A stretch of 64,000 bases of DNA from Herbinix sp. Lineage in GTDB: Bacteria; Bacillota; Clostridia; Lachnospirales; Lachnospiraceae. Of this stretch, positions 16,435 through 26,240 are shown piece after piece. Each line of letters starts with the position of its first letter. Within the stretch, counting starts at the first letter, position 1. The stretch is from contig JAQZBN010000003.1 of NCBI GenBank assembly GCA_029238935.1, positions 94,729 through 158,728 on the forward strand, in the 5' to 3' direction. Below the pieces are notes generated by a model. It was given only the letters and a program-made list of their open reading frames with translations, had not been told where the DNA came from and did not search any database. The position numbers and the translations under genes were made by a program.

Positions 16435-16491
16435 TTGAAAATCCTCCTCTACTTATCGTATTTTTCATTCTTACTTTTGTATCTTTATTGA

Positions 16492-17514
16492 TTACTTTCC
16501 TCTTACGTATTGAACCGGCCAAGGAATTTCCTCTCGCAATTCTTTCGCTGCTTGTAGAGGCCAATAGGGATTTCTCAAAAGCTCTCTTCCAAGGAAGACG
16601 AAATCAGCCCGATCATTCTGTAATATTTCCTCTGCCATCAAAGGCGAAGTAATAAGACCTCCTGCTATCACAGGCAGTGCTGTGAAGCTGCGAACTGTTT
16701 CTGCACACTTCACCTGATATCCCGGATAGATCTTCATATTTTGCGTAGGAATAACTCCACCGGAGCTGACATCGACGAGATCGATTCCTTCTATTTTTAG
16801 ACTTTGCAGCATCTCAGCCATAATGAGTTCATGATTTCCACCATCCCCATAATCCTTTGCAGACACACGCACAAGTAAAGGTTTTTCCTTTGGCCAAACC
16901 TGGCCTACCTCTCTTAGGATCTCTTTCAGGAAGCGTATTCTATTTTCCGGACTTCCCCCATATTCATCGGTACGTTGATTGGTAAGTGGTGATAAGAATT
17001 CGCTGATGAGATACCCGTGGGCTCCGTGTAATTCTATTACATCAAAGCCTGCCTGATCTGCTCTTCTCGCTGCTTCCTTAAAAGCGGTTATGACAGATGC
17101 AATATCCTCTTTTGTCATTTCCATGGGAACCCGGTAGCTATCGCTAAACGGTATTGCACTGGGAGCAATGGAAGGTTCAGCAATAACCTCTGATTTTCTT
17201 CCTGCATGAGCTAACTGAATTCCCACCTTTGCTCCATATGATTTGCATGCTTCCACAACCTTCTTAAGCCCCTCAATATGTTCCTCTTTCCAGATACCAA
17301 GGTCATGATCCGTGATACGCCCACGGTTTTCAACTCCTGTTGCCTCCAGAATAATGAGCCCAACGCCTCCTACCGCTCTGGTTGCATAATGAATCATATG
17401 AAAATCATTTGCGTAGCCTTCGAGATCTGCGCTATACATACACATAGGAGCCATAACAATTCGATTTTTTACTTGTAAATTCTTAATCTGAAACTCTGTG
17501 AATAGCTTTGACAT
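16492..17514 (-). CDS. namA: Old Yellow Enzyme (NADPH dehydrogenase, YqjM type)
   Basis: This 340-residue FMN enzyme reduces activated C=C bonds of enals/enones and some nitro compounds with NADPH. YqjM-class residues are conserved: C25 and Y27 in MAPMCMYSAD, K107 in HAGRKS, H163 and H166 in ELHGAHGYLI, SEFLSPLTNQRTDEYGGS, and the C-terminal FMN-phosphate site FVFLGRELLRNPYWP. Length is typical. GAAGGAGAAG precedes the ATG. The role is probably oxidative or electrophile stress handling. The gene symbol is by similarity. Confidence 0.92.
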   Translation of the reverse strand: MSKLFTEFQIKNLQVKNRIVMAPMCMYSADLEGYANDFHMIHYATRAVGGVGLIILEATGVENRGRITDHDLGIWKEEHIEGLKKVVEACKSYGAKVGIQLAHAGRKSEVIAEPSIAPSAIPFSDSYRVPMEMTKEDIASVITAFKEAARRADQAGFDVIELHGAHGYLISEFLSPLTNQRTDEYGGSPENRIRFLKEILREVGQVWPKEKPLLVRVSAKDYGDGGNHELIMAEMLQSLKIEGIDLVDVSSGGVIPTQNMKIYPGYQVKCAETVRSFTALPVIAGGLITSPLMAEEILQNDRADFVFLGRELLRNPYWPLQAAKELREEIPWPVQYVRGK

Positions 17515-17671
17515 ACTGCTTCTCCTTCTTTTGATATTAATTTAATTTATGCCGGGTTTCTTTTTTATAAACCCTTCTATTACCTTAAGTTATCTTGATT
17601 TGATTATAATAACCAGCCTCTCTTCAAAGCTTACAAACAATAGTCCGTAGGGCATGATTTTTTGAATATTT

Positions 17672-20560
17672 CTACGATTTTTCATCCTCATCCTTCTTTA
17701 AAATCTCTTCTAATGAAAGAGCAATAAGCGCGGTTGTAGGCCCCTGTGCCCATGGATATTTTCCATAATTCTGAGGATACATACCAAACCCCATACACTC
17801 CTGCGATGCATTAGTCACTTCTCCGTTAACAATACTTCGCTCCAATGCTCCAAGACCAAGCATTGCATGATATAGATACAGTTTATCCAGAATCCCTATG
17901 GATACTCCTCGTTTAATCGCATAAGAAATCATTGCAGTAGCAGACGTATCAATATGTCCCTCCATCGCAGTTAACTGCCAGGAATAATATCCGGAACTTT
18001 TTTGAAATTTGATCGTTGTTTCCACAATCCGAATAAAGGACTCGCATAAATATTCGTATTTTGGATGGTTGGATGCAATATAAGGAAGGCTATCTGCAAG
18101 GCCAATCAATAGCCATCCCAGAGCTCTGCCCCAGCCGATGATTCCATATTTTAGTCGTTCCTTACGGTTATATCCATGATATGGCAAACCGGTTTTACTG
18201 TCAAAGCCAAATTTTAAAAAATTAGTAATTTGTTTGATCGCCAACTGAGTTGCATTGGGATCATGATAGACACTGCCATATCGACATAAGAAAGGGCATA
18301 TCATTCCTATACTATCAATATAAATATCCTTGTTTCTGGCGATACGGTAGGGAAGACTGCCATATTCGTCTTTCGGATGGTTGTATAAATAATGCACCAT
18401 TCGATCAATCATCTTCTTATACTTATCGTCTTTCGTCAACTGATGAATTAAAATCAATGAATATCCATTAATTCCATAATCCAGATGACGCAGCTTCATT
18501 CCACTGGCAAACCATCGATTATAATAGTCAACCATACAGTAAAAATCCTGATGGTTTTTACTAACCTGAAAGGAATGTTCCAGAGCAACTGCCAGAAGAC
18601 CATTCGGCCAGAAAAATCGGTCAACATAAGGGATCGTTCGATTTGTTACCATACTGCTGATGTATTCCTTCAGATGATACTGCTTTTTACTCTTAGGATA
18701 TGCACTTAGCATTTCTCTGGTATGATTAAGGAGTTTATGATAAATCTCGGTTAATTCCTCTGCTACATCTTCATTGACAATATCCTTAGGAGTGATGTCA
18801 TTCTTCCGCTGTTCTTCTTCTAATTTTTTCATACCATCAATTCTATCCGTTGTTTCATTATTCATATCTTTATGTTTGATAGGAACCTTCCTTATGTGAT
18901 AAATCTTCATATTCAGAATACCCTCCTTCACCAATCTCAACCACAGGGTTTGAAACCATAGAACCCTTCCATCCAACCATTTTTTTATCCTTCGTTCCTT
19001 TCCATCTTCCCTTCTCTCCCTTTGATAAGGCATTCTGGCCAACAGTATCTCCTTTAGATAGAGAAATTCTTCCCTTCTACCAAAGGCTACATAGAATATT
19101 CCGTTGGTGATGATAAAAATCATGAAAAAGAAAAGAATAAAACGCATTACGGAAAGCTTTGTGAATACACTATTTCGTAAAAATAATAAAAAACAAAACA
19201 GAATTCCTAATACAGTAGCAAACCGCAAAGAATCTGCATAATAAGCTACAGCCCTTTTATGAAAAATCAAGCGGTATACGATGAAAGGTTTCGTTCCATT
19301 GGCGATCAGTCCCGCCAGAAATGCTCCAATGAATACTCCTTCCATTCCCAGAAAATGTACCAGGATTACAGATACGATTAAATTAGCAGCTCCTTGTATC
19401 ATTGCTATGTATTTATCCGCATCAAATATACCTGCTGCCGTCTTAAAATTATAAATAACAATTCTATGTCCCTTACAATAATAATCCAGCGCGATGAACA
19501 ATATGACAGTAGAATGAATGATCATATCCTTACCGATCCATAAAGTGATAAACGGAGTTAGCAAAAAGTAGAGACAAATCATAGCAAGACCATAAATCCA
19601 GAATGCCAGAAAGCGATAAACCCGAAACAAAAAATACTGCCTCTCGATCGTTTCGGTTGCGATGAGATTACCAAAGCCGGAGACCACAGAAAAAAATACG
19701 ATCTGTATAAAACCCATCACAGACGTTGTAATCAAACTATAATTCGAGAGAAGGCCTACTGCGGTTACATTAATAAAGGTAGAGATCATAATATTACCGG
19801 TCTGGTGAATGCTGATATCTCCAATCTTATGAAAGAACAATGCAATCATGTTCTTTTTAATGGCTGCCATCTCTTCCGCTGGAAGGCTTCCCTCCTCCTT
19901 TGTATGTAGATATGGATATCTATGATTTAGGTAACCGCTGATTCCTATTTTTTGTACCAGCCCAATGATGGCAGCAATTAATAAATAAAACAGAAAATTA
20001 TGAAATACAACCAACACAATAATCTGTGCAACCAATGTAACCAAAGAGGTTATCCATTGAATATTGGTCTGTATGTAATTTTTCTGTTCTGCATTGACTA
20101 AGCTAAATTTGTAGGATACAAAATACGTACTTACCGTATTAAATAGAAAAATTAGATAATATTGAATTAACTCATGTTGAGTAAGCTTTCCGGGATCTTT
20201 AATAATAAAGGAAAGTAAAGGTACCATTAGTAAACCAAGGACTGCGACCAAAACAGCGATATACCGATAAGCCTTTCGATACAATTGCATCAATAATTTT
20301 ATTTTATGGAAATCCTGTAAAGCAACCGGCTTATAGAGACTGTAATTCATGGCAGTACCAATGCCAAGCTCAGCTAAGGATAATACGGATAGCACGTTGG
20401 TATATAAGCCGTTAACACCCAGATAGGTAATTCCCAGTGTATGGATGAAGACCGTTCTGGATACAAACCCCAACAGCAGAGTTACCACATTTCCGATCAA
20501 TCCAAAGATAATATTACGGGCAGCATATTCAATTCTTCCGGATGGATTTTTTTCACTCAT
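17672..20560 (-). CDS. Wzx-like flippase fused to a GH88/GH105-like domain
   Basis: This is a 962-residue open frame. Residues 1 to about 500 are a polysaccharide flippase with 12-14 TM helices (IIFGLIGNVVTLLLGFVSRTVFIHTLG, ELGIGTAMNYSLYKP), which moves lipid-linked repeat units outward. After a charged linker, residues 551-962 form an (alpha/alpha)-barrel of the GH88/GH105 unsaturated-uronyl-hydrolase type: WPNGLLAVALEHSF, HLDYGINGYSLI, YIDSIGMICPF (Asp749 aligns with the catalytic Asp of YteR), GWGRALGWLLIGLAD, DTSATAMISYAI and GPTTALIALSLEEI. Met551 is preceded by a strong internal ribosome site, so the second domain may also be made alone. The start overlaps the upstream gene by 8 bp. It is the last gene of the EPS locus. 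The fusion is rare; a missing stop or sequencing error could explain it. Confidence 0.82.
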   Translation of the reverse strand: MSEKNPSGRIEYAARNIIFGLIGNVVTLLLGFVSRTVFIHTLGITYLGVNGLYTNVLSVLSLAELGIGTAMNYSLYKPVALQDFHKIKLLMQLYRKAYRYIAVLVAVLGLLMVPLLSFIIKDPGKLTQHELIQYYLIFLFNTVSTYFVSYKFSLVNAEQKNYIQTNIQWITSLVTLVAQIIVLVVFHNFLFYLLIAAIIGLVQKIGISGYLNHRYPYLHTKEEGSLPAEEMAAIKKNMIALFFHKIGDISIHQTGNIMISTFINVTAVGLLSNYSLITTSVMGFIQIVFFSVVSGFGNLIATETIERQYFLFRVYRFLAFWIYGLAMICLYFLLTPFITLWIGKDMIIHSTVILFIALDYYCKGHRIVIYNFKTAAGIFDADKYIAMIQGAANLIVSVILVHFLGMEGVFIGAFLAGLIANGTKPFIVYRLIFHKRAVAYYADSLRFATVLGILFCFLLFLRNSVFTKLSVMRFILFFFMIFIITNGIFYVAFGRREEFLYLKEILLARMPYQRERREDGKERRIKKWLDGRVLWFQTLWLRLVKEGILNMKIYHIRKVPIKHKDMNNETTDRIDGMKKLEEEQRKNDITPKDIVNEDVAEELTEIYHKLLNHTREMLSAYPKSKKQYHLKEYISSMVTNRTIPYVDRFFWPNGLLAVALEHSFQVSKNHQDFYCMVDYYNRWFASGMKLRHLDYGINGYSLILIHQLTKDDKYKKMIDRMVHYLYNHPKDEYGSLPYRIARNKDIYIDSIGMICPFLCRYGSVYHDPNATQLAIKQITNFLKFGFDSKTGLPYHGYNRKERLKYGIIGWGRALGWLLIGLADSLPYIASNHPKYEYLCESFIRIVETTIKFQKSSGYYSWQLTAMEGHIDTSATAMISYAIKRGVSIGILDKLYLYHAMLGLGALERSIVNGEVTNASQECMGFGMYPQNYGKYPWAQGPTTALIALSLEEILKKDEDEKS
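18921..18928 (-). promoter_or_regulatory. Internal ribosome-binding site before the GH88-like domain
   Basis: AAGGAGGG on the minus strand lies 10 bases before an in-frame ATG at 18910 (Met551 of the fused protein). It would allow separate production of a 412-residue GH88/GH105-like protein from 18910 to 17672. Confidence 0.65.
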
Positions 20561-21689
20561 ACAATTCTTCTTCCAATTCTAGCGCTTCCTTTAGATACGT
20601 AATCGCTTTTTCCCTTTCTTTTTGTAAAACTTCCGCTACGGTGGAAAAATCCACAAATAATTCCTTCCTGCTAGTGCCATCCCACCTGCAATTGGTTAGT
20701 TCAAACGTTTGAAGCAGGGTATCAATCCTCGAAGTCATCGAGGGATGATCTCCGCCACGGTCACAGACAAGAAATGGTGTCTCATATAGAATGGAGAATA
20801 CACTTCCATGGAAGGAGTCTGTAATTAAGATATGTGCATCGGCAATATAATCAATAAACTCTCTAGGTCCTGCACAATAACCTTTTCGATCTTTGATATC
20901 CCCCAAAGAAACCAATTCTAGATCATACTGTTTTGCAATTTTTACGATACTCTTTCTAATGCTATGAGATGGTTGTTCCAAAAAATATGTGGCGATATAG
21001 TTCCTCTTAGGTTTCCATTTTGATTCCTGTTTTAGTTCATTCCAATCCTTCCTTGTTAGCAGCATTGTAGGGTCTAATAGAACCTTCGCCTTCCGACCTG
21101 TTAATTCGTATATGATTGCAGCACCGGCTTCTTCCCTTACTGACAGATGCTCCATTCCTTGAATCCATTCTCTGTAATTCATCTTTACTTGGTCCGGCAA
21201 TACCGTGATTCCAAAACTAGGTGAGTAGGCAATACGCTTCCTCTTCGGAGCAAAGGTCAAAAAATAATATGAGGATAGATGGATATAATAGGGGTTCCAG
21301 ACTTGATCACTACCCGTAATGAAGAAATCATACCACTGCTCTAGTTCCTCCATTGTACATTGCTTTTCCTCTATGATATTCGTTTCATGTAAGAATTGTA
21401 TACTAAACTTAATAAAGCGTTTTTTACGATACTCCATCAGCCGGATCATTTCTTTCCGATGACTACGGCTCCATATTGAGAATAGGATCTTTCTAAAAAA
21501 CCAGTGTATCTTTTTTTCCTTCGGTAATCTACATTTCCCATTTTCCGGTAGATGTATTTTATCCGGAGGTACCAAAATGGTATCTGCTACACATCCTAAT
21601 GTTTCTAGGATTTCTTGCAACGCATAGTTTTGCAGACGGTTCCCATAATTAAAATATCCGTTTAAGGTAATGATCCCTATCTTCTTCAT
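20553..21689 (-). CDS. Polysaccharide pyruvyltransferase-family protein
   Basis: This 378-residue protein starts MKKIGIITLNGYFNYGNRLQNYALQEIL, the classic N-terminus of the PS_pyruv_trans family (CsaB/WcaK-like). FFITGSDQVWNPYY and the C-terminal ILITDSFHGSVFSILYETPFLV, with its key Ser-Phe-His, are also typical. Members transfer pyruvate from PEP to form sugar ketals on extracellular polysaccharides. It lies between a GT2 and the flippase fusion, with near-contiguous coding, and probably decorates the repeat unit before export. Cytosolic; no TM helices. Confidence 0.88.
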   Translation of the reverse strand: MKKIGIITLNGYFNYGNRLQNYALQEILETLGCVADTILVPPDKIHLPENGKCRLPKEKKIHWFFRKILFSIWSRSHRKEMIRLMEYRKKRFIKFSIQFLHETNIIEEKQCTMEELEQWYDFFITGSDQVWNPYYIHLSSYYFLTFAPKRKRIAYSPSFGITVLPDQVKMNYREWIQGMEHLSVREEAGAAIIYELTGRKAKVLLDPTMLLTRKDWNELKQESKWKPKRNYIATYFLEQPSHSIRKSIVKIAKQYDLELVSLGDIKDRKGYCAGPREFIDYIADAHILITDSFHGSVFSILYETPFLVCDRGGDHPSMTSRIDTLLQTFELTNCRWDGTSRKELFVDFSTVAEVLQKEREKAITYLKEALELEEELYE

Positions 21690-21690
21690 T

Positions 21691-22674
21691 TCATTCCCCC
21701 ACTTTCTTCTTTCTTTTCCCCGTCTGATACATTTTCCAAAAAAGCTTCGAGTCCCAAAAGCAAATTAACACATAGAATTTCTGGCGGAAGGTCAGCTTCT
21801 TCGATTTCATGGCATAGAGAAGATACTTTCTGGAATAGTTCGTTATCCTACGGTAAAAACATCTCTCTACCTTGGGGGATTTCGCCAGGTATCCAATCAG
21901 ATTGATCAAAAATATACCATATAGCTCCTTGGCATAGCGCAGATACTTCGGATAGTTCTGTCGGATCACTGCTTCTGCAAACATAGGTACCTTCATTCCG
22001 GATAATATTTTTCCATTCATCGGCTGATGATTTGCACTGCCCTCTCTTTGCCGATAATGATATCCGGGAAAACTGCAGAGGGATATCCGGTCAACCCGGT
22101 CCAAGGCCCGTAATTGAAATTCATAGTCTTCCCAGTAATGAATCTTTGTGTTAAGACACACTCCCCCGAGTATATCTCGCTCATACAGACAGGAGCATAT
22201 AGAAGTAGGAAAATTCATACCAAGGAGTTCTCGTACGGCTTCCTCCCTCTCTAAACAATCCCCCTTTAAACTGCAATTCTCTAGCACTTTTCCCTGATAG
22301 ACCTGTTCGGTGCAAACACAGATCTGGCTGTTATCCTTTTTCATCTTCTTAAGCATCGTCTCATACATCATACAATCAATGGTATCATCCGCATCAACAA
22401 ATCCGATATAGTTTCCGGTGGCAATCTTTAGCCCAGTATTTCTGGCTGTGGAAACCCCACTGTTATTTTGATGGATCACCATTACTCTATGATCTTTTTT
22501 GGCATACTCATCGCAGATCTGAGGACAGTGATCCTTTGATCCATCGTCTACTAAGATAAGCTCCAATGCTTCATAGGATTGATGAAGAATGGAATTTATA
22601 CACTCTTCCAGATAATCCTCTGCTCCATAAACAGGTACAATTACACTAATTACGAACTCTTTGATCTCTTTCAT
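21691..22674 (-). CDS. Glycosyltransferase family 2
   Basis: This 327-residue GT-A enzyme shows SVIVPVYGAEDYLEECINSI, LILVDDGSKD, NTGLKIATG and the DXD-type metal site GFVDADDTID (about residues 90-100). After the GT2 domain comes a basic, aromatic C-terminal region common in EPS glycosyltransferases. It should add one sugar to a lipid-linked intermediate at the cytosolic face. It overlaps the upstream polymerase gene by 29 bp and is followed after 1 base by the pyruvyltransferase-like gene. Confidence 0.9.
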   Translation of the reverse strand: MKEIKEFVISVIVPVYGAEDYLEECINSILHQSYEALELILVDDGSKDHCPQICDEYAKKDHRVMVIHQNNSGVSTARNTGLKIATGNYIGFVDADDTIDCMMYETMLKKMKKDNSQICVCTEQVYQGKVLENCSLKGDCLEREEAVRELLGMNFPTSICSCLYERDILGGVCLNTKIHYWEDYEFQLRALDRVDRISLCSFPGYHYRQREGSANHQPMNGKILSGMKVPMFAEAVIRQNYPKYLRYAKELYGIFLINLIGYLAKSPKVERCFYRRITNYSRKYLLYAMKSKKLTFRQKFYVLICFWDSKLFWKMYQTGKRKKKVGE

Positions 22675-23941
22675 AACTTAATTTCCTATTCCGGCTATTT
22701 ACTAACCCCTCTCCATGCTTCTGCAAATATCTGCTGCTGGAGGAGCAGGCTATCAATAGCAATACAAGACCCATCATCTTAATCTCACCCAACATAATAT
22801 TAACCGTAAAGCCTATGAAGATTGGTACAATCCAAAGATATTGTTTTAACGGTGTGACCACTCTTTTTCGGAAGAAGATATACATAAATATTACATATGC
22901 GATCATGCCGTACCCGATGATCCAATAAAAGTGACCGTTATGAGGAGAGAATTCCTTCCCACCTACTAAGGTAACTCCACCGGTACCTACAAAGATATAG
23001 TTTAAAAAATTAACCTGATTGACTACTTCCTGCCAGATTAAGATCCTGGAGCTTCCTGAATTACTGCGGATTCGTTCCATAGATTCCAGAGCAACTCCTG
23101 TCTCTAAGTAATCCGGAATTTTAGGTACCACATAGAACAGAGCAATAACAGCAAGTAATAAAAAAAAGAAATTCTCTGGCTTTACCCTCAGTTTTATATG
23201 AAAATTTGCCTTAAGCAGGCTACCAATTCCTGCGATCAGATACAGACCAGCACTTACTCCAAAGGATAAAAATCCACCATTGCTCATACAGGATACCAGG
23301 ATAAATAATAAGGAGATGAGCGAGAAAACTTTGGTGAATAAACTTGTTTTCTCATTGCACCATAAGTAAAGTACAAGGGCATTCATCATATAAGCGATAT
23401 TGTTCGCATCCATCCATACAAAGGAATACCGATAACCTACATAACCCTCGTAGATCGTGTTGTTAATTGATATTCCGGATCTTTGATTCCAGAGGAGTTT
23501 TATGTTGTGATAGATGGACTTATCCACATTAAAAAAGATGGCCAGAACGACGGTAAATAGTAAAAAGACAAGCAAAAGATTTTTAACATGAAAGTCATAC
23601 TGATCAATATAATACCGAAACACAAAATAGTACAAAAACATCGATGTAAATTGAATCAAATAAACGATATTATGGTATAAATGCTGCGGTGCAGATACAA
23701 AGCCGACTGCTGTACTTACAACCATAAGAACAAGCAGTAAGAGAAATGGTTTATACTCTTTGTAAATACCAATACTTTTTCCTCTTTTTATTAACCAAAG
23801 ATATAGAAGGGGCATGGAATAGGGAATTGAGACAAACCAAACATAGGGCAAAAACAGAGTATCCATGATACATAAATAAAATATTAAGGTATCAAAGTTA
23901 TCTGCTCTGCTTTGTATGGTTTGATTAAAAAGTTTCCTCAT
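22646..23941 (-). CDS. Wzy-like O-antigen/EPS polymerase
   Basis: This 431-residue, very hydrophobic protein has about 10-12 TM helices and one larger outer loop (VVPKIPDYLETGVALESMERIRSNSGSSRILIW, then GTGGVTLVGGKEFSPHNGHFYWI). NSGSSR-I-L-I-W followed by HN-x-H/Y is the usual O-antigen ligase/polymerase pattern, giving the Arg and His proposed for catalysis. It should polymerise flipped repeat units outside the membrane. It overlaps the preceding GT4 gene by 4 bp and the following GT2 gene by 29 bp. Confidence 0.85.
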   Translation of the reverse strand: MRKLFNQTIQSRADNFDTLIFYLCIMDTLFLPYVWFVSIPYSMPLLYLWLIKRGKSIGIYKEYKPFLLLLVLMVVSTAVGFVSAPQHLYHNIVYLIQFTSMFLYYFVFRYYIDQYDFHVKNLLLVFLLFTVVLAIFFNVDKSIYHNIKLLWNQRSGISINNTIYEGYVGYRYSFVWMDANNIAYMMNALVLYLWCNEKTSLFTKVFSLISLLFILVSCMSNGGFLSFGVSAGLYLIAGIGSLLKANFHIKLRVKPENFFFLLLAVIALFYVVPKIPDYLETGVALESMERIRSNSGSSRILIWQEVVNQVNFLNYIFVGTGGVTLVGGKEFSPHNGHFYWIIGYGMIAYVIFMYIFFRKRVVTPLKQYLWIVPIFIGFTVNIMLGEIKMMGLVLLLIACSSSSRYLQKHGEGLVNSRNRKLSYERDQRVRN

Positions 23942-25140
23942 AATGTCCCATCCTTTATAAAAGTATAGATTTTTTCACATTGCTTCTTCCAAGTTTTATA
24001 TTTTAAAACAAAGGATTTGGCTTCCAAGCCTTTGTTTCGCCGCTCCTCAGTAGCCAAACTCATCACTTCATTGATTTTATCCGCCAGTAACTTAGGATCA
24101 TTCTCTCGAACAACATACATATGGGAAAGATAATCCTCTGTAAACCCATTTAACTTTGTAGTCAGAACAGGCGTTCCACTTAATAGATATTCAAATATCT
24201 TGGAAGGAAACGTAACTCTTGCGATTGGATGATTTACCGGTCTAGGATTTATGAGAAGATCTGCCGACCTTTGTAACTGTCTTAACCTTTCCGGTTCAAT
24301 CTTTCCGCCGTAATATACATTGGGCAATGCTTTCACACACTGTATCACTTCTTCCTTTAACTGACCGCTGCCGTAGATATGAAGCGATATGTCAAGGTCC
24401 ACCATTTTCATAGCTTCGATCAACTTCATAATCCCGCTGTATTCAGATAGAGCACCGGAATACAGAAGAATTTTGGTTTCTTTTGTTTCCTGTTTATCCA
24501 TAACTTCATTTGCTTCTTCCTCACAATGCAAATCTTCCTCCTCCACTCCTCCCTCTACGACCAGATAAGGACAATGAGGTGCAAACCTTTTTACCGCATA
24601 GGAGTTTAGGGTTATGATTTTATCGCAGCGAGGAATGGCATAACAGGTTAATAGGTCCATGATCCAACGCAAAAAAGCGGAGATTCCTTTCCGCCCCAAC
24701 GTGTCATCAATCGGCAAATCTGCCAGGACAGAGATGATTTCACAGCCATAGCGTTTTTTTAACCATAGGGCAGGCAGACCAATCTCAGGGAACATGTTAA
24801 ACGTTAGTATCACCTTGATCTTCTCTTTTTCTATGATCCTCTTTGCTTCTTGGTATGTTACGATCGTTTCCATCAGCTGTTTCATGATCGGTAAATTAAT
24901 CATGCCTATTTTTAAGGAGATAAACCCTGGAAATATTTTTAGATACTTCTTTTTGATTACTAACTTTCCTTGGGGATATGCAGCTACCGGATAAATAGTG
25001 ATGCTGTGAAACATAAGATCCGGGTATTTTGATAGGTTTTTTAAGAGATTTACCTGCATCAGATTACCGGCAACCGATGCGCCGTATAGTGCGGATGCTT
25101 CTTTTTTACTAACTGCATAGCCTAAATATAGGACTTTCAT
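23938..25140 (-). CDS. Glycosyltransferase family 4
   Basis: This 400-residue GT-B enzyme has an N-terminal Rossmann-like acceptor domain (MKVLYLGYAVSKKEASALYG) and a C-terminal nucleotide-sugar domain with TKILLYSGALSEYSGIMKLIEAM, ADLLINPRPVNHPIARVTFPSKIFEYLLSGTPVL and the E-x(7)-E-like donor site. The motif PSKIFEYL-x-SGTPV is typical of retaining GT4s in capsule loci. Cytosolic; adds a sugar to the repeat unit. ATGA overlaps with genes on both sides indicate translational coupling. Confidence 0.88.
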   Translation of the reverse strand: MKVLYLGYAVSKKEASALYGASVAGNLMQVNLLKNLSKYPDLMFHSITIYPVAAYPQGKLVIKKKYLKIFPGFISLKIGMINLPIMKQLMETIVTYQEAKRIIEKEKIKVILTFNMFPEIGLPALWLKKRYGCEIISVLADLPIDDTLGRKGISAFLRWIMDLLTCYAIPRCDKIITLNSYAVKRFAPHCPYLVVEGGVEEEDLHCEEEANEVMDKQETKETKILLYSGALSEYSGIMKLIEAMKMVDLDISLHIYGSGQLKEEVIQCVKALPNVYYGGKIEPERLRQLQRSADLLINPRPVNHPIARVTFPSKIFEYLLSGTPVLTTKLNGFTEDYLSHMYVVRENDPKLLADKINEVMSLATEERRNKGLEAKSFVLKYKTWKKQCEKIYTFIKDGTL

Positions 25141-26240
25141 CGCTTTAACTCCTCAAAGATCTCCAGATGCCTTTCCGCCATTCGTTCAACTGTGAATTCC
25201 CTGATTTTATTCAAATTGTGATTGGCGATGGATTCCCTTAATTCGTCTCGATTTAACAGTAGATTAATTGTTTCTGCCAGTTTCTTTCGATCACCAACCG
25301 GAACAATATAACCGTTCTTCTCATCTTCAATCAATTCAAGACCGGCAATACAACGATTGGTTGTTACCACAGGAAGACCATAGGCCATAGCTTCGTTAAT
25401 CACTAACCCCCAGATGTCTTCTCTGGTCGGTAATACGAAAACGTCCGCCATACAAAAATACTCCTTAAGCTTCACCTTGGACTGATACCCGACAAAATAT
25501 ACATTATCTAAATCCAACCGATCTATCAGATCATAATAGCGTTCTGTCGGTTCTCCTCCGATGATAACGATAGCAGCATTCGGATCAATTCGTTTCGCTG
25601 CTTTCAGTAAAAGGTCAAAGCCTTTACGATGGATGAACTGCCCGACCGTTAAAATGGCCTTTTCTCTGGCAATCCCCAGTTTCTGTTTTAATCGCTGCTT
25701 TTTCTCCTGATCCACTACAGCCGGAAGAATATCCTCCTCTTTAATCGAGGTGAAGGGATACCGATAAAGCCTTTCCTTACTGGCACCATAGGTCAAAAAA
25801 TATTCATCGTGGGAACGGGAAGTGGAAAGGTACGCTTTTGCCCCTTTTATAATTTGTTTTTTTAAGCTCTCCTTCCATCCACTGCCGCTTCCGGCAAACC
25901 CACCGTCACCCTCTAAGAGATAAGGAATCTTACATAATTTCATATATTCAATCGCCATAATCCCAGTCGGTGTTGCCAGATCAGACACGACAATGGTTTC
26001 TGTTTTGTATTGATTGAGGTAACGTATCATTTGAACCGATACTGCCTTATCAACATCAAAATCAATACCCTTTAGTATGACTCCCCGAAAATGTATAAAA
26101 TGATGCTCTTCCCAGCTTTCATCCCGTTCCGTAGAGGTTGCTTTCTCAAACAATACTGTAAGATCACAGCTTTTGCCCAGTTCATTAAAAAAATCCACCC
26201 GGTAAGGAGAAGGAACATTCGTTAACCATAAAATTTTCAA
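25137..26240 (-). CDS. Glycosyltransferase family 4
   Basis: This 367-residue GT-B enzyme begins MKILWLTNVPSPYRVDFFNELGKSCDLTVLFE, a known start for EPS GT4 proteins that act on early intermediates. The C-terminal donor domain contains ILTVGQFIHRKGFDLLLKAAKRI and ADVFVLPTREDIWGLVINEAMAYGLPVVTT with the conserved E-x(7)-E. It overlaps both neighbours by 4 bp. Linkage and sugar cannot be read from sequence. Confidence 0.9.
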   Translation of the reverse strand: MKILWLTNVPSPYRVDFFNELGKSCDLTVLFEKATSTERDESWEEHHFIHFRGVILKGIDFDVDKAVSVQMIRYLNQYKTETIVVSDLATPTGIMAIEYMKLCKIPYLLEGDGGFAGSGSGWKESLKKQIIKGAKAYLSTSRSHDEYFLTYGASKERLYRYPFTSIKEEDILPAVVDQEKKQRLKQKLGIAREKAILTVGQFIHRKGFDLLLKAAKRIDPNAAIVIIGGEPTERYYDLIDRLDLDNVYFVGYQSKVKLKEYFCMADVFVLPTREDIWGLVINEAMAYGLPVVTTNRCIAGLELIEDEKNGYIVPVGDRKKLAETINLLLNRDELRESIANHNLNKIREFTVERMAERHLEIFEELKR

